A DNA stretch of 40,447 nucleotides from Lysobacterales bacterium (GTDB taxonomy: Bacteria; Pseudomonadota; Gammaproteobacteria; Xanthomonadales; Xanthomonadaceae), in contig JAATFS010000353.1 of NCBI GenBank assembly GCA_015655035.1, positions 1-40,447 of the forward strand, given 5' to 3'. A program made the position numbers and the translations under genes. Positions within the stretch are counted from its first letter, which is position 1. Each line of letters begins with the position of its first letter. The notes beneath the pieces were generated by a model. The model was not told where the DNA came from. It made no database searches and was given only the letters and a program-made list of their open reading frames with translations. This document shows, piece by piece, positions 7,602 through 20,146 of the stretch.

Positions 7602-8195
7602 TCAGCGCAGGGCCGAGCGGCGCTTTTCGTCTATCCACTTGGAAGCTTGTGCCGGTTCGTAGGCACGCATCCATTCCAGCATCTGCGACATGTCCGCGCC
7701 GTACCACAGGTCGGCGCGCTGGTCCGGATGCAGGAATCGCTCCTCCACCATGCGATCGATCATGCCGATCAACGGCGCATAGAAACCTTCGACATCCAGG
7801 AACGCGCAAGGCTTGTTGCCGATGCCGAGCTGGCGCCAGGTCAGCATCTCGAAGATTTCCTCCATCGTGCCGAAGCCGCCGGGCAGGGCGACGAAGGCGT
7901 CGGACAGGTCGAACATCCGCGACTTGCGCTCGTGCATGGATCCCACGATCTCCAGCGAGGTCAATCCGCGGTGGGCCACTTCCCAGTCCGCCAACTGCTG
8001 CGGGATCACGCCGACGACTTCGCCGCCGGCGGCCAGCACTGCATTGGCGACTGCGCCCATCAGTCCGACATTGCCGCCGCCATAGACCAGTCGCAGGCCA
8101 TCACCGGCGATGCGCGTGCCCAATGCCGTGGCGTGTTCGAGATAGGCCGGCTTGTTGCCGGCATTGGAGCCGCAGTAGACGCAAATGCTTTTCAT
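7602..8195 (-). CDS. LOG-family cytokinin riboside 5'-monophosphate phosphoribohydrolase
   Basis: Proteins of this family release the free base from nucleoside 5'-monophosphates. LOG enzymes activate cytokinins this way; bacterial members often act on AMP-like substrates. It is 197 residues long, typical for the TIGR00730 family once misnamed lysine decarboxylases. Motifs seen are the Rossmann start ICVYCGSNAG, LVYGGGNVGLMG (37-48), GSMHERK (86-92), and the diagnostic PGGFGTMEE (105-113) that forms the active site. No signal peptide. It lies about 145 bp downstream of lpd, beyond a strong terminator, so it probably has its own promoter. In a plant-associated bacterium a role in cytokinin production is possible but not shown here; housekeeping AMP hydrolysis is the alternative. 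Confidence 0.92.
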   Translation of the reverse strand: MKSICVYCGSNAGNKPAYLEHATALGTRIAGDGLRLVYGGGNVGLMGAVANAVLAAGGEVVGVIPQQLADWEVAHRGLTSLEIVGSMHERKSRMFDLSDAFVALPGGFGTMEEIFEMLTWRQLGIGNKPCAFLDVEGFYAPLIGMIDRMVEERFLHPDQRADLWYGADMSQMLEWMRAYEPAQASKWIDEKRRSALR

Positions 8196-8242
8196 GGTCG
8201 GGAATCGGATTTGAGGATGGGGAGTTGTGGAGGCGGAAAACG

Positions 8243-8270
8243 CCGACGCCGGGCTTTCGCCCGGCGTCGG
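8243..8270 (-). terminator. Intrinsic terminator of the sucA-sucB-lpd operon
   Basis: On the minus strand a perfect 12-bp stem (ccgacgccgggc / gcccggcgtcgg) is closed by a GAAA tetraloop and followed by cgttttcc, a short T-tract. It begins about 70 bp after the lpd stop. This is the most convincing rho-independent terminator in the window. Confidence 0.85.
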
Positions 8271-8339
8271 TCTGCGGTTGGTCGGGAGAGGGCGGGGAGC
8301 GCAGTTGCCGATCCCGAGGCCCTACCCACAACTACGTGC

Positions 8340-9776
8340 TCAGTTGGCCTTGTGGATGGCGCGCTTGCTGACCGCCATGGCCGCATCGTGGATGGCTTCC
8401 GACAACGTCGGATGCGCATGGCAGATGCGGGCCAGGTCGTCGGCCGAGCCGCTGAATTCCATGGTCAGCACGCCTTCGTGCACCAGTTCGGACACGCTCG
8501 GGCCAATCAGATGCAGGCCCAGGACGCGATCGGTCTCGGCATGCGCCAGCACCTTGACGAAACCCACCGGCTCGCCCATCGCTACCGCACGGCCCACCGC
8601 CGCAAACGGGAAGCTGCCGGCCTTGTAGGGAATCCCCTCGGCCTTGAGCTGCTGTTCGGTCTTGCCAACCCAGGCGATTTCAGGCGCGGTGTAGATGACG
8701 TACGGAATGGTGTCGAAGTTGACGTGGCCAGGCAGGCCTGCGATCAGCTCGGCTACCGCGATGCCTTCCTCGAACCCCTTGTGCGCCAGCATCGGGCCGC
8801 GCACGCAGTCGCCGACAGCCCAGACGCCGTCGACGCCGGTGTGGCAATGCGCATCGACTTCGATCTGGCCACGGTCGGTCAGCTTGACCCCGGTGCCTTC
8901 GGCCAGCAGGCCCTTGGTGGCGGCGCGGCGGCCAACGGCCACCAGCAGCTTGTCCACCACCAGCGACTGCTCGCCGGACGCGTCGGTATAGCTGATCGCC
9001 ACTTCCTTTTTCTTGCCCTTGCCGGTGACTTCGGCCTTGGACACCTTGGCGCCCAGGCGGATATCCAGGCCTTCCTTCTTGTATTCCTTGGCGGCGGCCT
9101 TGGCCACTTCGGCATCGGCGGCTGCCAGGAAATCGGGCAGGGCTTCCAGGATCACGACCTCGGCGCCGAGGCGCTTCCAGACGCTGCCCAGTTCCAGGCC
9201 GATCACGCCGGCACCGATCACGGCAAGGCGCTTGGGCACTTCGGTGAAGTCCAGTGCGCCGACGTTGTCGACGATGGCTTCGCCGTCGAACTTGGCAAAC
9301 GGCAGCTCGATGGAATCGGAACCGGCGGCGATGATGACGTTGGTGCCCTTGAGCTCGACCACGCTTTCATCGTGCTGGGTGACCTTGACGAGGTTGCCCG
9401 GCTGCAACTCGCCGAAGCCGTAGTACGGGGTGATCTTGTTCGCCTTGAACAGCATGCCGATGCCGCCGGTGAACTGCTTCACGATCTTGTCCTTGCGGGC
9501 GACCATGGCGGGCACGTCGATGGCCGCATCCTTGAAGCCGATGCCGTGATCGGCGAACTGGTGCTGCATGTTCCAGAACTGGTGGGTCGAATCCAGCAGC
9601 GCCTTGGACGGGATGCAGCCCACGCGCAGGCAGGTGCCGCCCAGGGCCGGCTTGCCGTCCTTGCCCAGTGCCGCGTCGATGCAGGCCACCTTCATGCCCA
9701 ACTGGGCGGCGCGGATGGCGGCGTGATAGCCGGCCGGGCCGGCACCGATGACGACGACGTCGTATTGTTCAGCCAT
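8340..9776 (-). CDS. lpd: Dihydrolipoamide dehydrogenase (E3)
   Basis: FAD enzyme that reoxidises the dihydrolipoyl groups of 2-oxoglutarate dehydrogenase (and possibly other 2-oxoacid dehydrogenases) with NAD+. 478 residues from the ATG at 9776, chosen over a longer open frame because aaggaa lies upstream and the protein starts MAEQYDVVVIGAGPAGYHAA, the FAD-binding GxGxxG fold. The redox-active disulfide is C49/C54 in GGTCLRVGCIPSK, with Arg where most family members have Asn. The NAD fold is AVIGAGVIGLELGSVW. The C-terminal catalytic pair is in CHAHPTLSEAIHDAA. It is the third gene of the suc operon, separated from sucB by a repeat-bearing 144-bp gap. Confidence 0.97.
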   Translation of the reverse strand: MAEQYDVVVIGAGPAGYHAAIRAAQLGMKVACIDAALGKDGKPALGGTCLRVGCIPSKALLDSTHQFWNMQHQFADHGIGFKDAAIDVPAMVARKDKIVKQFTGGIGMLFKANKITPYYGFGELQPGNLVKVTQHDESVVELKGTNVIIAAGSDSIELPFAKFDGEAIVDNVGALDFTEVPKRLAVIGAGVIGLELGSVWKRLGAEVVILEALPDFLAAADAEVAKAAAKEYKKEGLDIRLGAKVSKAEVTGKGKKKEVAISYTDASGEQSLVVDKLLVAVGRRAATKGLLAEGTGVKLTDRGQIEVDAHCHTGVDGVWAVGDCVRGPMLAHKGFEEGIAVAELIAGLPGHVNFDTIPYVIYTAPEIAWVGKTEQQLKAEGIPYKAGSFPFAAVGRAVAMGEPVGFVKVLAHAETDRVLGLHLIGPSVSELVHEGVLTMEFSGSADDLARICHAHPTLSEAIHDAAMAVSKRAIHKAN

Positions 9777-9795
9777 TTCAGGTTCCTTGATTCGT

Positions 9796-9915
9796 TCTCC
9801 TTCACCCGCGAGCAGGCGAAGGTGGCGCGAAGCGCCGGATGAGGGGAGGGCGGCAGCGGCCGGAGGCGGCGCGGCCCTCACCCCAATCCTCCCCCGCAGG
9901 CGGGAGAGGGAAGCG
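9796..9915. repeat. Xanthomonas-type palindromic intergenic repeat between sucB and lpd
   Basis: The gap holds a chain of small palindromes: ggcgc-gaa-gcgcc (9824-9836), cccgc-ag-gcggg (9893-9904), and matching gatgagggg / ccctcacccc ends. This mosaic resembles REP-like intergenic elements widely scattered in Xanthomonas genomes. It is inside an operon, so its transcript can fold and may protect or process the sucAB mRNA. No coding frame is visible. Confidence 0.65.
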
Positions 9916-9920
9916 AAGGC

Positions 9921-11132
<1,212 letters not shown>

Positions 11133-11173
11133 TCGGGGAGCGTCCTAGGGTTCTTTGTTCTTCGGGGTATGGG

Positions 11174-13999
<2,826 letters not shown>

Positions 14000-14081
14000 G
14001 ATCGTGAGTCGGGTCGCTGTGGCTGTGGGGAGGTGTCTTGCTATGGGCTAAGCCCGGTCGGTCTGGATCGAAGCGTGAAAA

Positions 14082-14087
14082 ATTATA
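14082..14087 (-). promoter_or_regulatory. Candidate -10 box of the suc operon promoter
   Basis: A perfect TATAAT on the minus strand lies about 83 bp upstream of the sucA GTG. No convincing -35 hexamer sits 16-18 bp away, so an activator may be needed or the match may be chance. Confidence 0.45.
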
Positions 14088-14255
14088 CCCTCATGACGCA
14101 ATGAGAGGGGCTATGCAAGGTGGCAAATGGTCGCGCCCCTGTGCGGCGCTTCAGCCTTGTCGTACGTGCCTGATGGCCAAGGCAATTCCGGCCCGGCGCG
14201 GCTGCATGCGATAGGTGGCCCTGGCGGAAAGCGCGCAGGACGTTGGCGTTGAAGG

Positions 14256-15491
14256 TCATGTCTCGTCGTCCTCGCTGCCATCGTTCAGCTGGTAGTGGCC
14301 TTGCTCGAGCAACTCCAGCACGACCGCGCGGCCGCCAGCGGATAGCTGGGCGTAGCCGCCGCCGTCGAGCTGCTCGGCGGCGGCCAGCCGTTGCGCATCC
14401 TTGATCGAAAGGGCGAACTCCAGGCCGGTACAGAACAGCACCGCGCCACGCTTGGCGCGGCGCCAGGCCAGGCGCGACCATGGATGCCGGAACAGCACGG
14501 CCCCGGCGGAAAGTGCCTGCTCCAGCTGCGCTTGCGAGGGTGCGGCCTGGGAGGGCATCACGTCGCCCGCTGCGCGATAGGTGGTCATGAATCGACCAAA
14601 CCAGTTGCCGAGCTTGTCGGGATCGTTCATGCGCAGGGCGTTGAGGGCCTCCACCACGCGGGTCATCGCGGTCGCGTCGATCTCGTAGCGATCGGTTGGC
14701 AGGGCGAGGTCCTCGTCGTGGTAGCGCACGGCTTCGTCGGCATCGGCGATCAGGGTGTCCAGGTAATCGCCGATCAGTTCGCTGGCCGACGGGGCGCGCA
14801 TGCCGACCGAGAAGGTCAGGCAGGGGTCTTCGGCGATGCCGTGATGCGGCACCAGCGGTGGCAGATACAGCATGTCCCCAGGCGCCAGCACCCAGTCGTG
14901 GGTCGGGACGAACCGCCGCAACAGCTTGATATCGACGTCGTCGCGGAATTCCAGCGACGGTGGCTTGCGCCCCATTGCCGTGCTCGCATCGATCTGCCAG
15001 CGGCGATGGCCATGGCCTTGCAGCAGGAACACGTCGTAGTGATCCACATGCGCGCCCACCGAGCCGCCAGTCGCCGCGAAGCTGATCATGATGTCGTCGA
15101 TCCGCCAGCGCGGCAGGAAGTTGAACTGTTCCAGCACCGCGCGCACGTCGGCATCCCACTTGTCCACGTCCTGTACCAATAAGGTCCAGTCGTGGTCGGG
15201 CAGGCCGGGGAAGTCCTCTTCGAGGAACGGTCCGGTACGTACGTTCCACACGTCGCTGGCGCGGTCGTGGCTGATCAGCCTCGCCAGTACGCCTTCTTCG
15301 CAGGCCAGTCCGGCCAGGTCCTCGGGTGCCACCGGCGTCTGGAAGTCCAGGAAGGCGTTGCGGATCAGCAGCGGCCGCTTGTGCCAGTAGTCGCGCAGGA
15401 AGCGCTCGGCGGGCATGCCCAGTGGCTGTTGCCGGGTGGCGACGATCTCGAACGGCAAATCAGCGTGGGAGCGGGAGGATTTCTTGGTCAT
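14256..15491 (-). CDS. roxA: RoxA-like ribosomal protein uL16 arginine 3-hydroxylase (cupin/JmjC fold)
   Basis: Fe(II)/2-oxoglutarate-dependent oxygenase; the E. coli homologue YcfD/RoxA hydroxylates an arginine of ribosomal protein L16. 411 residues from the ATG at 15491 (MTKKSSRSHADLPFE). The open frame runs further upstream, but that stretch is low-complexity and unlike the family. The metal-binding triad is visible: H148 and D150 in GAHVDHYDVFLLQGHGHRRW, and H216 in LPPLVPHHG. The strand motif TFSVGMRAPS and an extended C-terminal winged-helix-like dimer region follow. No Shine-Dalgarno is obvious. It lies downstream of purB on the same strand after 260 bp that carry a hairpin and an FNR-like box, so separate transcription is likely. 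Confidence 0.9.
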   Translation of the reverse strand: MTKKSSRSHADLPFEIVATRQQPLGMPAERFLRDYWHKRPLLIRNAFLDFQTPVAPEDLAGLACEEGVLARLISHDRASDVWNVRTGPFLEEDFPGLPDHDWTLLVQDVDKWDADVRAVLEQFNFLPRWRIDDIMISFAATGGSVGAHVDHYDVFLLQGHGHRRWQIDASTAMGRKPPSLEFRDDVDIKLLRRFVPTHDWVLAPGDMLYLPPLVPHHGIAEDPCLTFSVGMRAPSASELIGDYLDTLIADADEAVRYHDEDLALPTDRYEIDATAMTRVVEALNALRMNDPDKLGNWFGRFMTTYRAAGDVMPSQAAPSQAQLEQALSAGAVLFRHPWSRLAWRRAKRGAVLFCTGLEFALSIKDAQRLAAAEQLDGGGYAQLSAGGRAVVLELLEQGHYQLNDGSEDDET

Positions 15492-15572
15492 GGACGAAAG
15501 CGGGCCGAAGGTGCGGATGCGGGGTATGGAAGGAGTGCAGGCGTATTTTGTGGAACGTGCTGGGCACCGGCA

Positions 15573-15586
15573 TTGAGCCAGATCAA
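15573..15586. promoter_or_regulatory. FNR/Anr-like box upstream of roxA
   Basis: TTGAGCCAGATCAA matches the FNR consensus TTGAT-N4-ATCAA at 9 of 10 defined bases. It lies about 82-95 bp upstream of the roxA ATG. It is a motif match only. Confidence 0.3.
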
Positions 15587-15676
15587 TCGCGGCAGATCCG
15601 CGTTCGGTCGAGGTGTGCGCAGGCGCGTTGGGAGGAGGGGGTGGCGAGAAACCGGCGGGCACGCACCGCCGGAACG

Positions 15677-15700
15677 GGCCGGTCCAGGCCGGGACCGGCC
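15677..15700 (-). terminator. Hairpin terminator candidate after purB
   Basis: Perfect 9-bp stem ggccggtcc / ggaccggcc with a 6-nt loop, about 50 bp past the purB stop on the minus strand. No T-run. Confidence 0.45.
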
Positions 15701-15751
15701 GCTGCCGAGCGCGCCGCGTGGCTGAGGCCAGGACGCGCGCGTGTCCATGAA

Positions 15752-17134
15752 CTAGACGGCCCGGGCCAGGCGCTCGGCCAGGCCGACGTAGCTGCCCGGG
15801 GTCAGCTCGCGCAGGCGCTGTTTGTCGGCTTCGGGCAATTCGAGGGTCTCGACGAAGGCCCGCATCGAAGCGGCGGTGATGCCCTGGCCCCGGGTCAAGG
15901 CCTTGAGCTGCTCGTAGGGATTGGGCAGGCCATGGCGCCGCATCACGGTCTGTACGGCTTCGGCCAGTACTTCCCAGGCGGCGTCCAGATCCCCATCCAG
16001 GCGTTCAGGATTGACCGTCAGCTTGCCCAGTCCCTTGGACAGCGAGTCCAGTGCCACTTGGGTATGGCCGAACGCGGTGCCGAGCGCGCGCAGTACGGTG
16101 GAGTCGGTCAGGTCGCGCTGCCAGCGGCTGATCGGCAGCTTGGCTGAGAAGTGTTCGAACAGGGCGTTGGCGATGCCGAAGTTGCCTTCGGCATTCTCGA
16201 AATCGATAGGATTGACCTTGTGCGGCATGGTCGAAGAGCCGACTTCGCCTTCCTTGAGCTTCTGCTTGAAGTAGCCCAGCGAGATGTAGCCCCAGATGTC
16301 GCGGGACAGATCGATGAGGATGATGTTGGCGCGGCGGGCGGCATCGCCGATCTCGGCGATGTTGTCGTGCGGCTCGATCTGCGTGGTGTAGGGATTGAAC
16401 ACCAGGCCCAGGCTCTCGACGAAGCGCTGCGCGAATGCCGGCCAGTCCACGTCCGGGTAGCTGATCAGGTGAGCGTTGTAGTTGCCGACCGCGCCATTGA
16501 TCTTGCCGGTGAATTCGACGGCGGCGAGCTGCTTGCGCTGGCGTTCCAGGCGCACCACCACGTTGGCGATTTCCTTGCCGAGCGTGGTCGGCGAGGCGGT
16601 TTGGCCATGCGTGCGCGACAGCATGGGCTGCGCGGCCTGGGCATGCGCCAGTGCGCGCAACGAGGCGGCGACGCCGTCCAGGGTGGGCAGCAACACTTCG
16701 CGCCGGGCCTGTTCCAGCATCAACCCGTAGCTGAGATTGTTGATGTCTTCGCTGGTGCAGGCGAAGTGGACGAATTCCAGGGCCGGCCCGAGTTCGTCGG
16801 CCTGCGCGCTGGCGTCACCCTTCAGCTGTTCCTTGATGAAGTACTCCACCGCCTTGACGTCATGATTGGTGGTGCGCTCGATTGCCTTGACCCGTGCGGC
16901 GTGCTCGACCGAGAAGCCGTCGGCCAGGGCGCGCAGCTTCTGCGTGGCGGCGGCCGAGAATGCCGGCAGTTCGACGATGCCGGGCTCGGCGGCCAGCGCC
17001 AGCAGCCATTCGATCTCGACCTTCACGCGGGCCTTGATCAGGCCGTATTCGGAGAAGATCGGACGCAGCGCATCCACTTTGGAAGCGTAGCGGCCATCGA
17101 GCGGGGACAGGGCAAGCAGGGCGGAATCCGACAT
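15752..17134 (-). CDS. purB: Adenylosuccinate lyase
   Basis: Catalyses two steps of purine synthesis: SAICAR to AICAR plus fumarate, and adenylosuccinate to AMP plus fumarate. It is 460 residues long, the E. coli-type length. It starts with the characteristic ALSPLDGRYASKV. Other marks are ERTTNHDVKAVEYFIKEQL, the TSEDINNLSYGLML segment with the substrate-binding TSED, SRTHGQTASPTTLGKE with a catalytic His, and the fumarase/aspartase superfamily signature SSTMPHKVNPIDFEN carrying the flexible catalytic serine loop. It is divergent from fumC, another fumarate-linked enzyme of the same superfamily, across a 274-bp shared upstream region. Confidence 0.97.
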   Translation of the reverse strand: MSDSALLALSPLDGRYASKVDALRPIFSEYGLIKARVKVEIEWLLALAAEPGIVELPAFSAAATQKLRALADGFSVEHAARVKAIERTTNHDVKAVEYFIKEQLKGDASAQADELGPALEFVHFACTSEDINNLSYGLMLEQARREVLLPTLDGVAASLRALAHAQAAQPMLSRTHGQTASPTTLGKEIANVVVRLERQRKQLAAVEFTGKINGAVGNYNAHLISYPDVDWPAFAQRFVESLGLVFNPYTTQIEPHDNIAEIGDAARRANIILIDLSRDIWGYISLGYFKQKLKEGEVGSSTMPHKVNPIDFENAEGNFGIANALFEHFSAKLPISRWQRDLTDSTVLRALGTAFGHTQVALDSLSKGLGKLTVNPERLDGDLDAAWEVLAEAVQTVMRRHGLPNPYEQLKALTRGQGITAASMRAFVETLELPEADKQRLRELTPGSYVGLAERLARAV

Positions 17135-17168
17135 GGGCGGCAGGGCAGTGGATGGCGGTGGGCCACAT

Positions 17169-17174
17169 ATTCTA
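17169..17174 (-). promoter_or_regulatory. Candidate -10 box for purB
   Basis: TAGAAT on the minus strand lies 34 bp upstream of the purB ATG and would give a leader of about 28 nt. No clear -35 is present. The same hexamer precedes pdxY and yigZ. Confidence 0.35.
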
Positions 17175-17408
17175 CGCCGCCCGCCGGCGGCATCGCTGCC
17201 TGTCGCCAGCGGATCGCGCCTGGCTTGGCGAGTGGCCGGCCGATGCAGCCTTGCATAACGCCAAGTGGTTCACACTCGGTCCACAAGGCCGGCGGTTGCC
17301 CGATAATGGCGGGGCCAGCCGCCGTCTCCAGCCAGCCTGTCACTCCCCCGCAACGCCTGGTGGCGCAGTGAGGGAGCTCCCTTTCAATCCAAGTTGTGGA
17401 GATTGAGC

Positions 17409-18827
<1,419 letters not shown>

Positions 18828-18855
18828 GCGCCTTTCACGGCTGAGCTGGATCGAC

Positions 18856-18886
18856 GAAAGGGCCCACATTGCTAGCGGGCTCTTTC
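18856..18886 (+). terminator. Terminator between convergent fumC and lipoprotein gene
   Basis: Arms gaaagggccc (18856-18865) and gggctctttc (18877-18886) form a 10-bp stem with one G-T pair and an 11-nt loop, 29 bp after the fumC stop. The arm ends supply T-rich (plus) and A-rich bases, so it could serve both strands. Confidence 0.6.
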
Positions 18887-18904
18887 TACGTGTGATGTGC
18901 GGCT

Positions 18905-19330
18905 TCAGCGCCGCTCGGCGCGCAGGTTGCCGAAACTGTCGGCGTAGGCTTGCAGTGGCGGAATCTCCTGGAGCAGCTCGGTCTTGAGCTGCTCGATCTC
19001 TGGAGTGGTGGCCACCGGGATCGCGGCATGGTCCGGATCCGGCTTGGCCTCGGCCACGGCTTGTTGCCGCAGCATTTGCAGGTGGCCGAACAGCAACTGC
19101 AACTGAGCGCGCTTCTCATCGGGTTGCGGCAGTGCCACATCGTCGATCTTGAGCGTGCCGTCTGGCTCGATCATGGCATTGGCGGCGGGCACCCTGCGCA
19201 GGGTCACGGAGTCGCTGGTGATCGATACGCGTGGCTTGGAGCGTTCGGCACGGGCGGCCGATTGCTTGCCGCAGGCGGTCAGGGTGCAGAGCAGCAGGGC
19301 CAGGCCAAGGAAGATGAATAGCTTTTTCAT
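18905..19330 (-). CDS. Putative lipoprotein, DUF2884/YggN-like
   Basis: A 141-residue exported protein of unknown function. The N-terminus MKKLFIFLGLALLLCTLTAC is a lipoprotein signal: two lysines, a hydrophobic core and lipobox L17-T18-A19-C20, so Cys20 should be lipidated. The mature part has a pattern typical of the N-terminal half of DUF2884 (YggN) proteins: VSITSDSVTLRR, then GTLKIDDVALPQPDEKRAQLQ, then a helical region. It is short for that family, and its tail (EIPPLQAYADSFGNLRAE) resembles the end of the gene fragment upstream (EVPAFAPYAD). The assignment is by pattern only. It is last in the minus-strand block behind the ankyrin lipoprotein gene. Confidence 0.75.
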   Translation of the reverse strand: MKKLFIFLGLALLLCTLTACGKQSAARAERSKPRVSITSDSVTLRRVPAANAMIEPDGTLKIDDVALPQPDEKRAQLQLLFGHLQMLRQQAVAEAKPDPDHAAIPVATTPEIEQLKTELLQEIPPLQAYADSFGNLRAERR

Positions 19331-19372
19331 GGGGAAGGCGCGGAGGGAGTCCGCGCCATTGTAAGCCCGGCG

Positions 19373-19543
19373 CTAGGCGCGGCAGCCGGCAATGGCCTTG
19401 CCATCGATGTCGGCATAGGGCGCGAACGCGGGTACCTCCTTCGCCAGCGCGTCCTGTGCGCCACGCAGTGTGGCCAGGTGGTCGCAGATCTTCAGCGCTT
19501 CCTGCTCGACCTTGTCGGCTTTGATCTGTCCTTGCTCGAGGGA
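19373..19543 (-). pseudogene. 57-codon remnant of a DUF2884-like gene 3' end
   Basis: Directly after the TAA of the ankyrin gene, and in the same frame, 57 sense codons run to a TAG at 19375-19373 with no start codon of any common type at their head. The peptide begins SLEQGQIKADKVEQEALKIC and continues as a well-behaved amphipathic sequence ending EVPAFAPYADIDGKAIAGCRA. Its end resembles the tail of the lipoprotein just downstream, so it looks like the C-terminus of a related gene whose 5' part was lost. Alternatively it is readthrough sequence of the ankyrin protein. I see no ribosome site. Confidence 0.5.
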
Positions 19544-20113
19544 TTACTGCGTTGGCCCGGCTACGGCGCCTTGGCGGGCCAGGTAGTCGTGCACAGCGGC
19601 GTTCTTGGCCTGGTTCAAAGGCGAGCGCCATCGGCCGCGGTCGGCGAGCATGCCGAGGTTCACATCGGCACCGTGCGCGACGAGTAGTTCGACGACGTCG
19701 AGATGGCCGTTGCGGGCGGCAGCGATCAGCGGCGTTTCGTCGCCGGGAACGATGGCATTGACGTTGGCCTTGGCAGCAATGAGGCGTGCGGCGGCCGCGT
19801 GCTGGCCAGCGGCGGCTGCGGCGATGAGGGGATTGCCATCGCCGGTGACGGACAGGTCGGGCCGGGCGCCAGCACGCAGCAAGGCGTCGACGATCGCGGT
19901 ATCGCCCTGGCGCGCGGCCACGATCAAGGCGGTGCCGTCGCCACGCTGGATCGAATCCGGGGGCACGCCGTTTGCAATGAGCCGGTTCAGCGCATCCAGG
20001 TCGGCGTGTTCGGCGGCGCTCAAGAGCGCCGAGACCGTGTCGGTCTGGTTGCCTGCACAGCCACCGAGAATGGGGGTCAGCAGGGCTAGCATCAACAGGC
20101 TTCTTGGGGGCAT
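19544..20113 (-). CDS. Ankyrin-repeat lipoprotein
   Basis: A 189-residue secreted protein. The N-terminus MPPRSLLMLALLTPILGGC is a lipoprotein signal with lipobox L16-G17-G18-C19. The mature protein is made of about four ankyrin repeats: DALNRLIANGVPPDS..GTALIVAAR; DTAIVDALLRAGARPDLS..GNPLIAAAA; HAAAARLIAAKANVNAI..ETPLIAAAR; HLDVVELLVAHGADVNLG. Ankyrin repeats are protein-binding scaffolds, so this is probably a periplasmic or envelope-anchored interaction module. ATG at 20113 is preceded by gagg. It starts 33 bp after the GSGD-repeat protein gene and is likely part of the same operon. Its stop is immediately followed by an in-frame remnant (see 19373-19543). Confidence 0.88.
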   Translation of the reverse strand: MPPRSLLMLALLTPILGGCAGNQTDTVSALLSAAEHADLDALNRLIANGVPPDSIQRGDGTALIVAARQGDTAIVDALLRAGARPDLSVTGDGNPLIAAAAAGQHAAAARLIAAKANVNAIVPGDETPLIAAARNGHLDVVELLVAHGADVNLGMLADRGRWRSPLNQAKNAAVHDYLARQGAVAGPTQ

Positions 20114-20146
20114 GGATCTGGCCTCGGGGCAGGGGGGCGACGAGTG

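Noticed and set aside
7032..9842. Very long plus-strand open frame (936 codons) opposite yigZ, LOG and lpd
   Set aside because: It is antisense to well-supported genes and is open only because of high GC codon bias. The product is rich in His, Arg, Gly and Ala and lacks domains.
14083..14259. 58-codon ORF on the minus strand whose ATG overlaps the roxA stop (ATGA)
   Set aside because: The overlap suggests coupling, but the peptide is low in recognisable structure, has no family resemblance and runs into the sucA promoter region. It may be the decayed start of a lost gene; I cannot support it as real.
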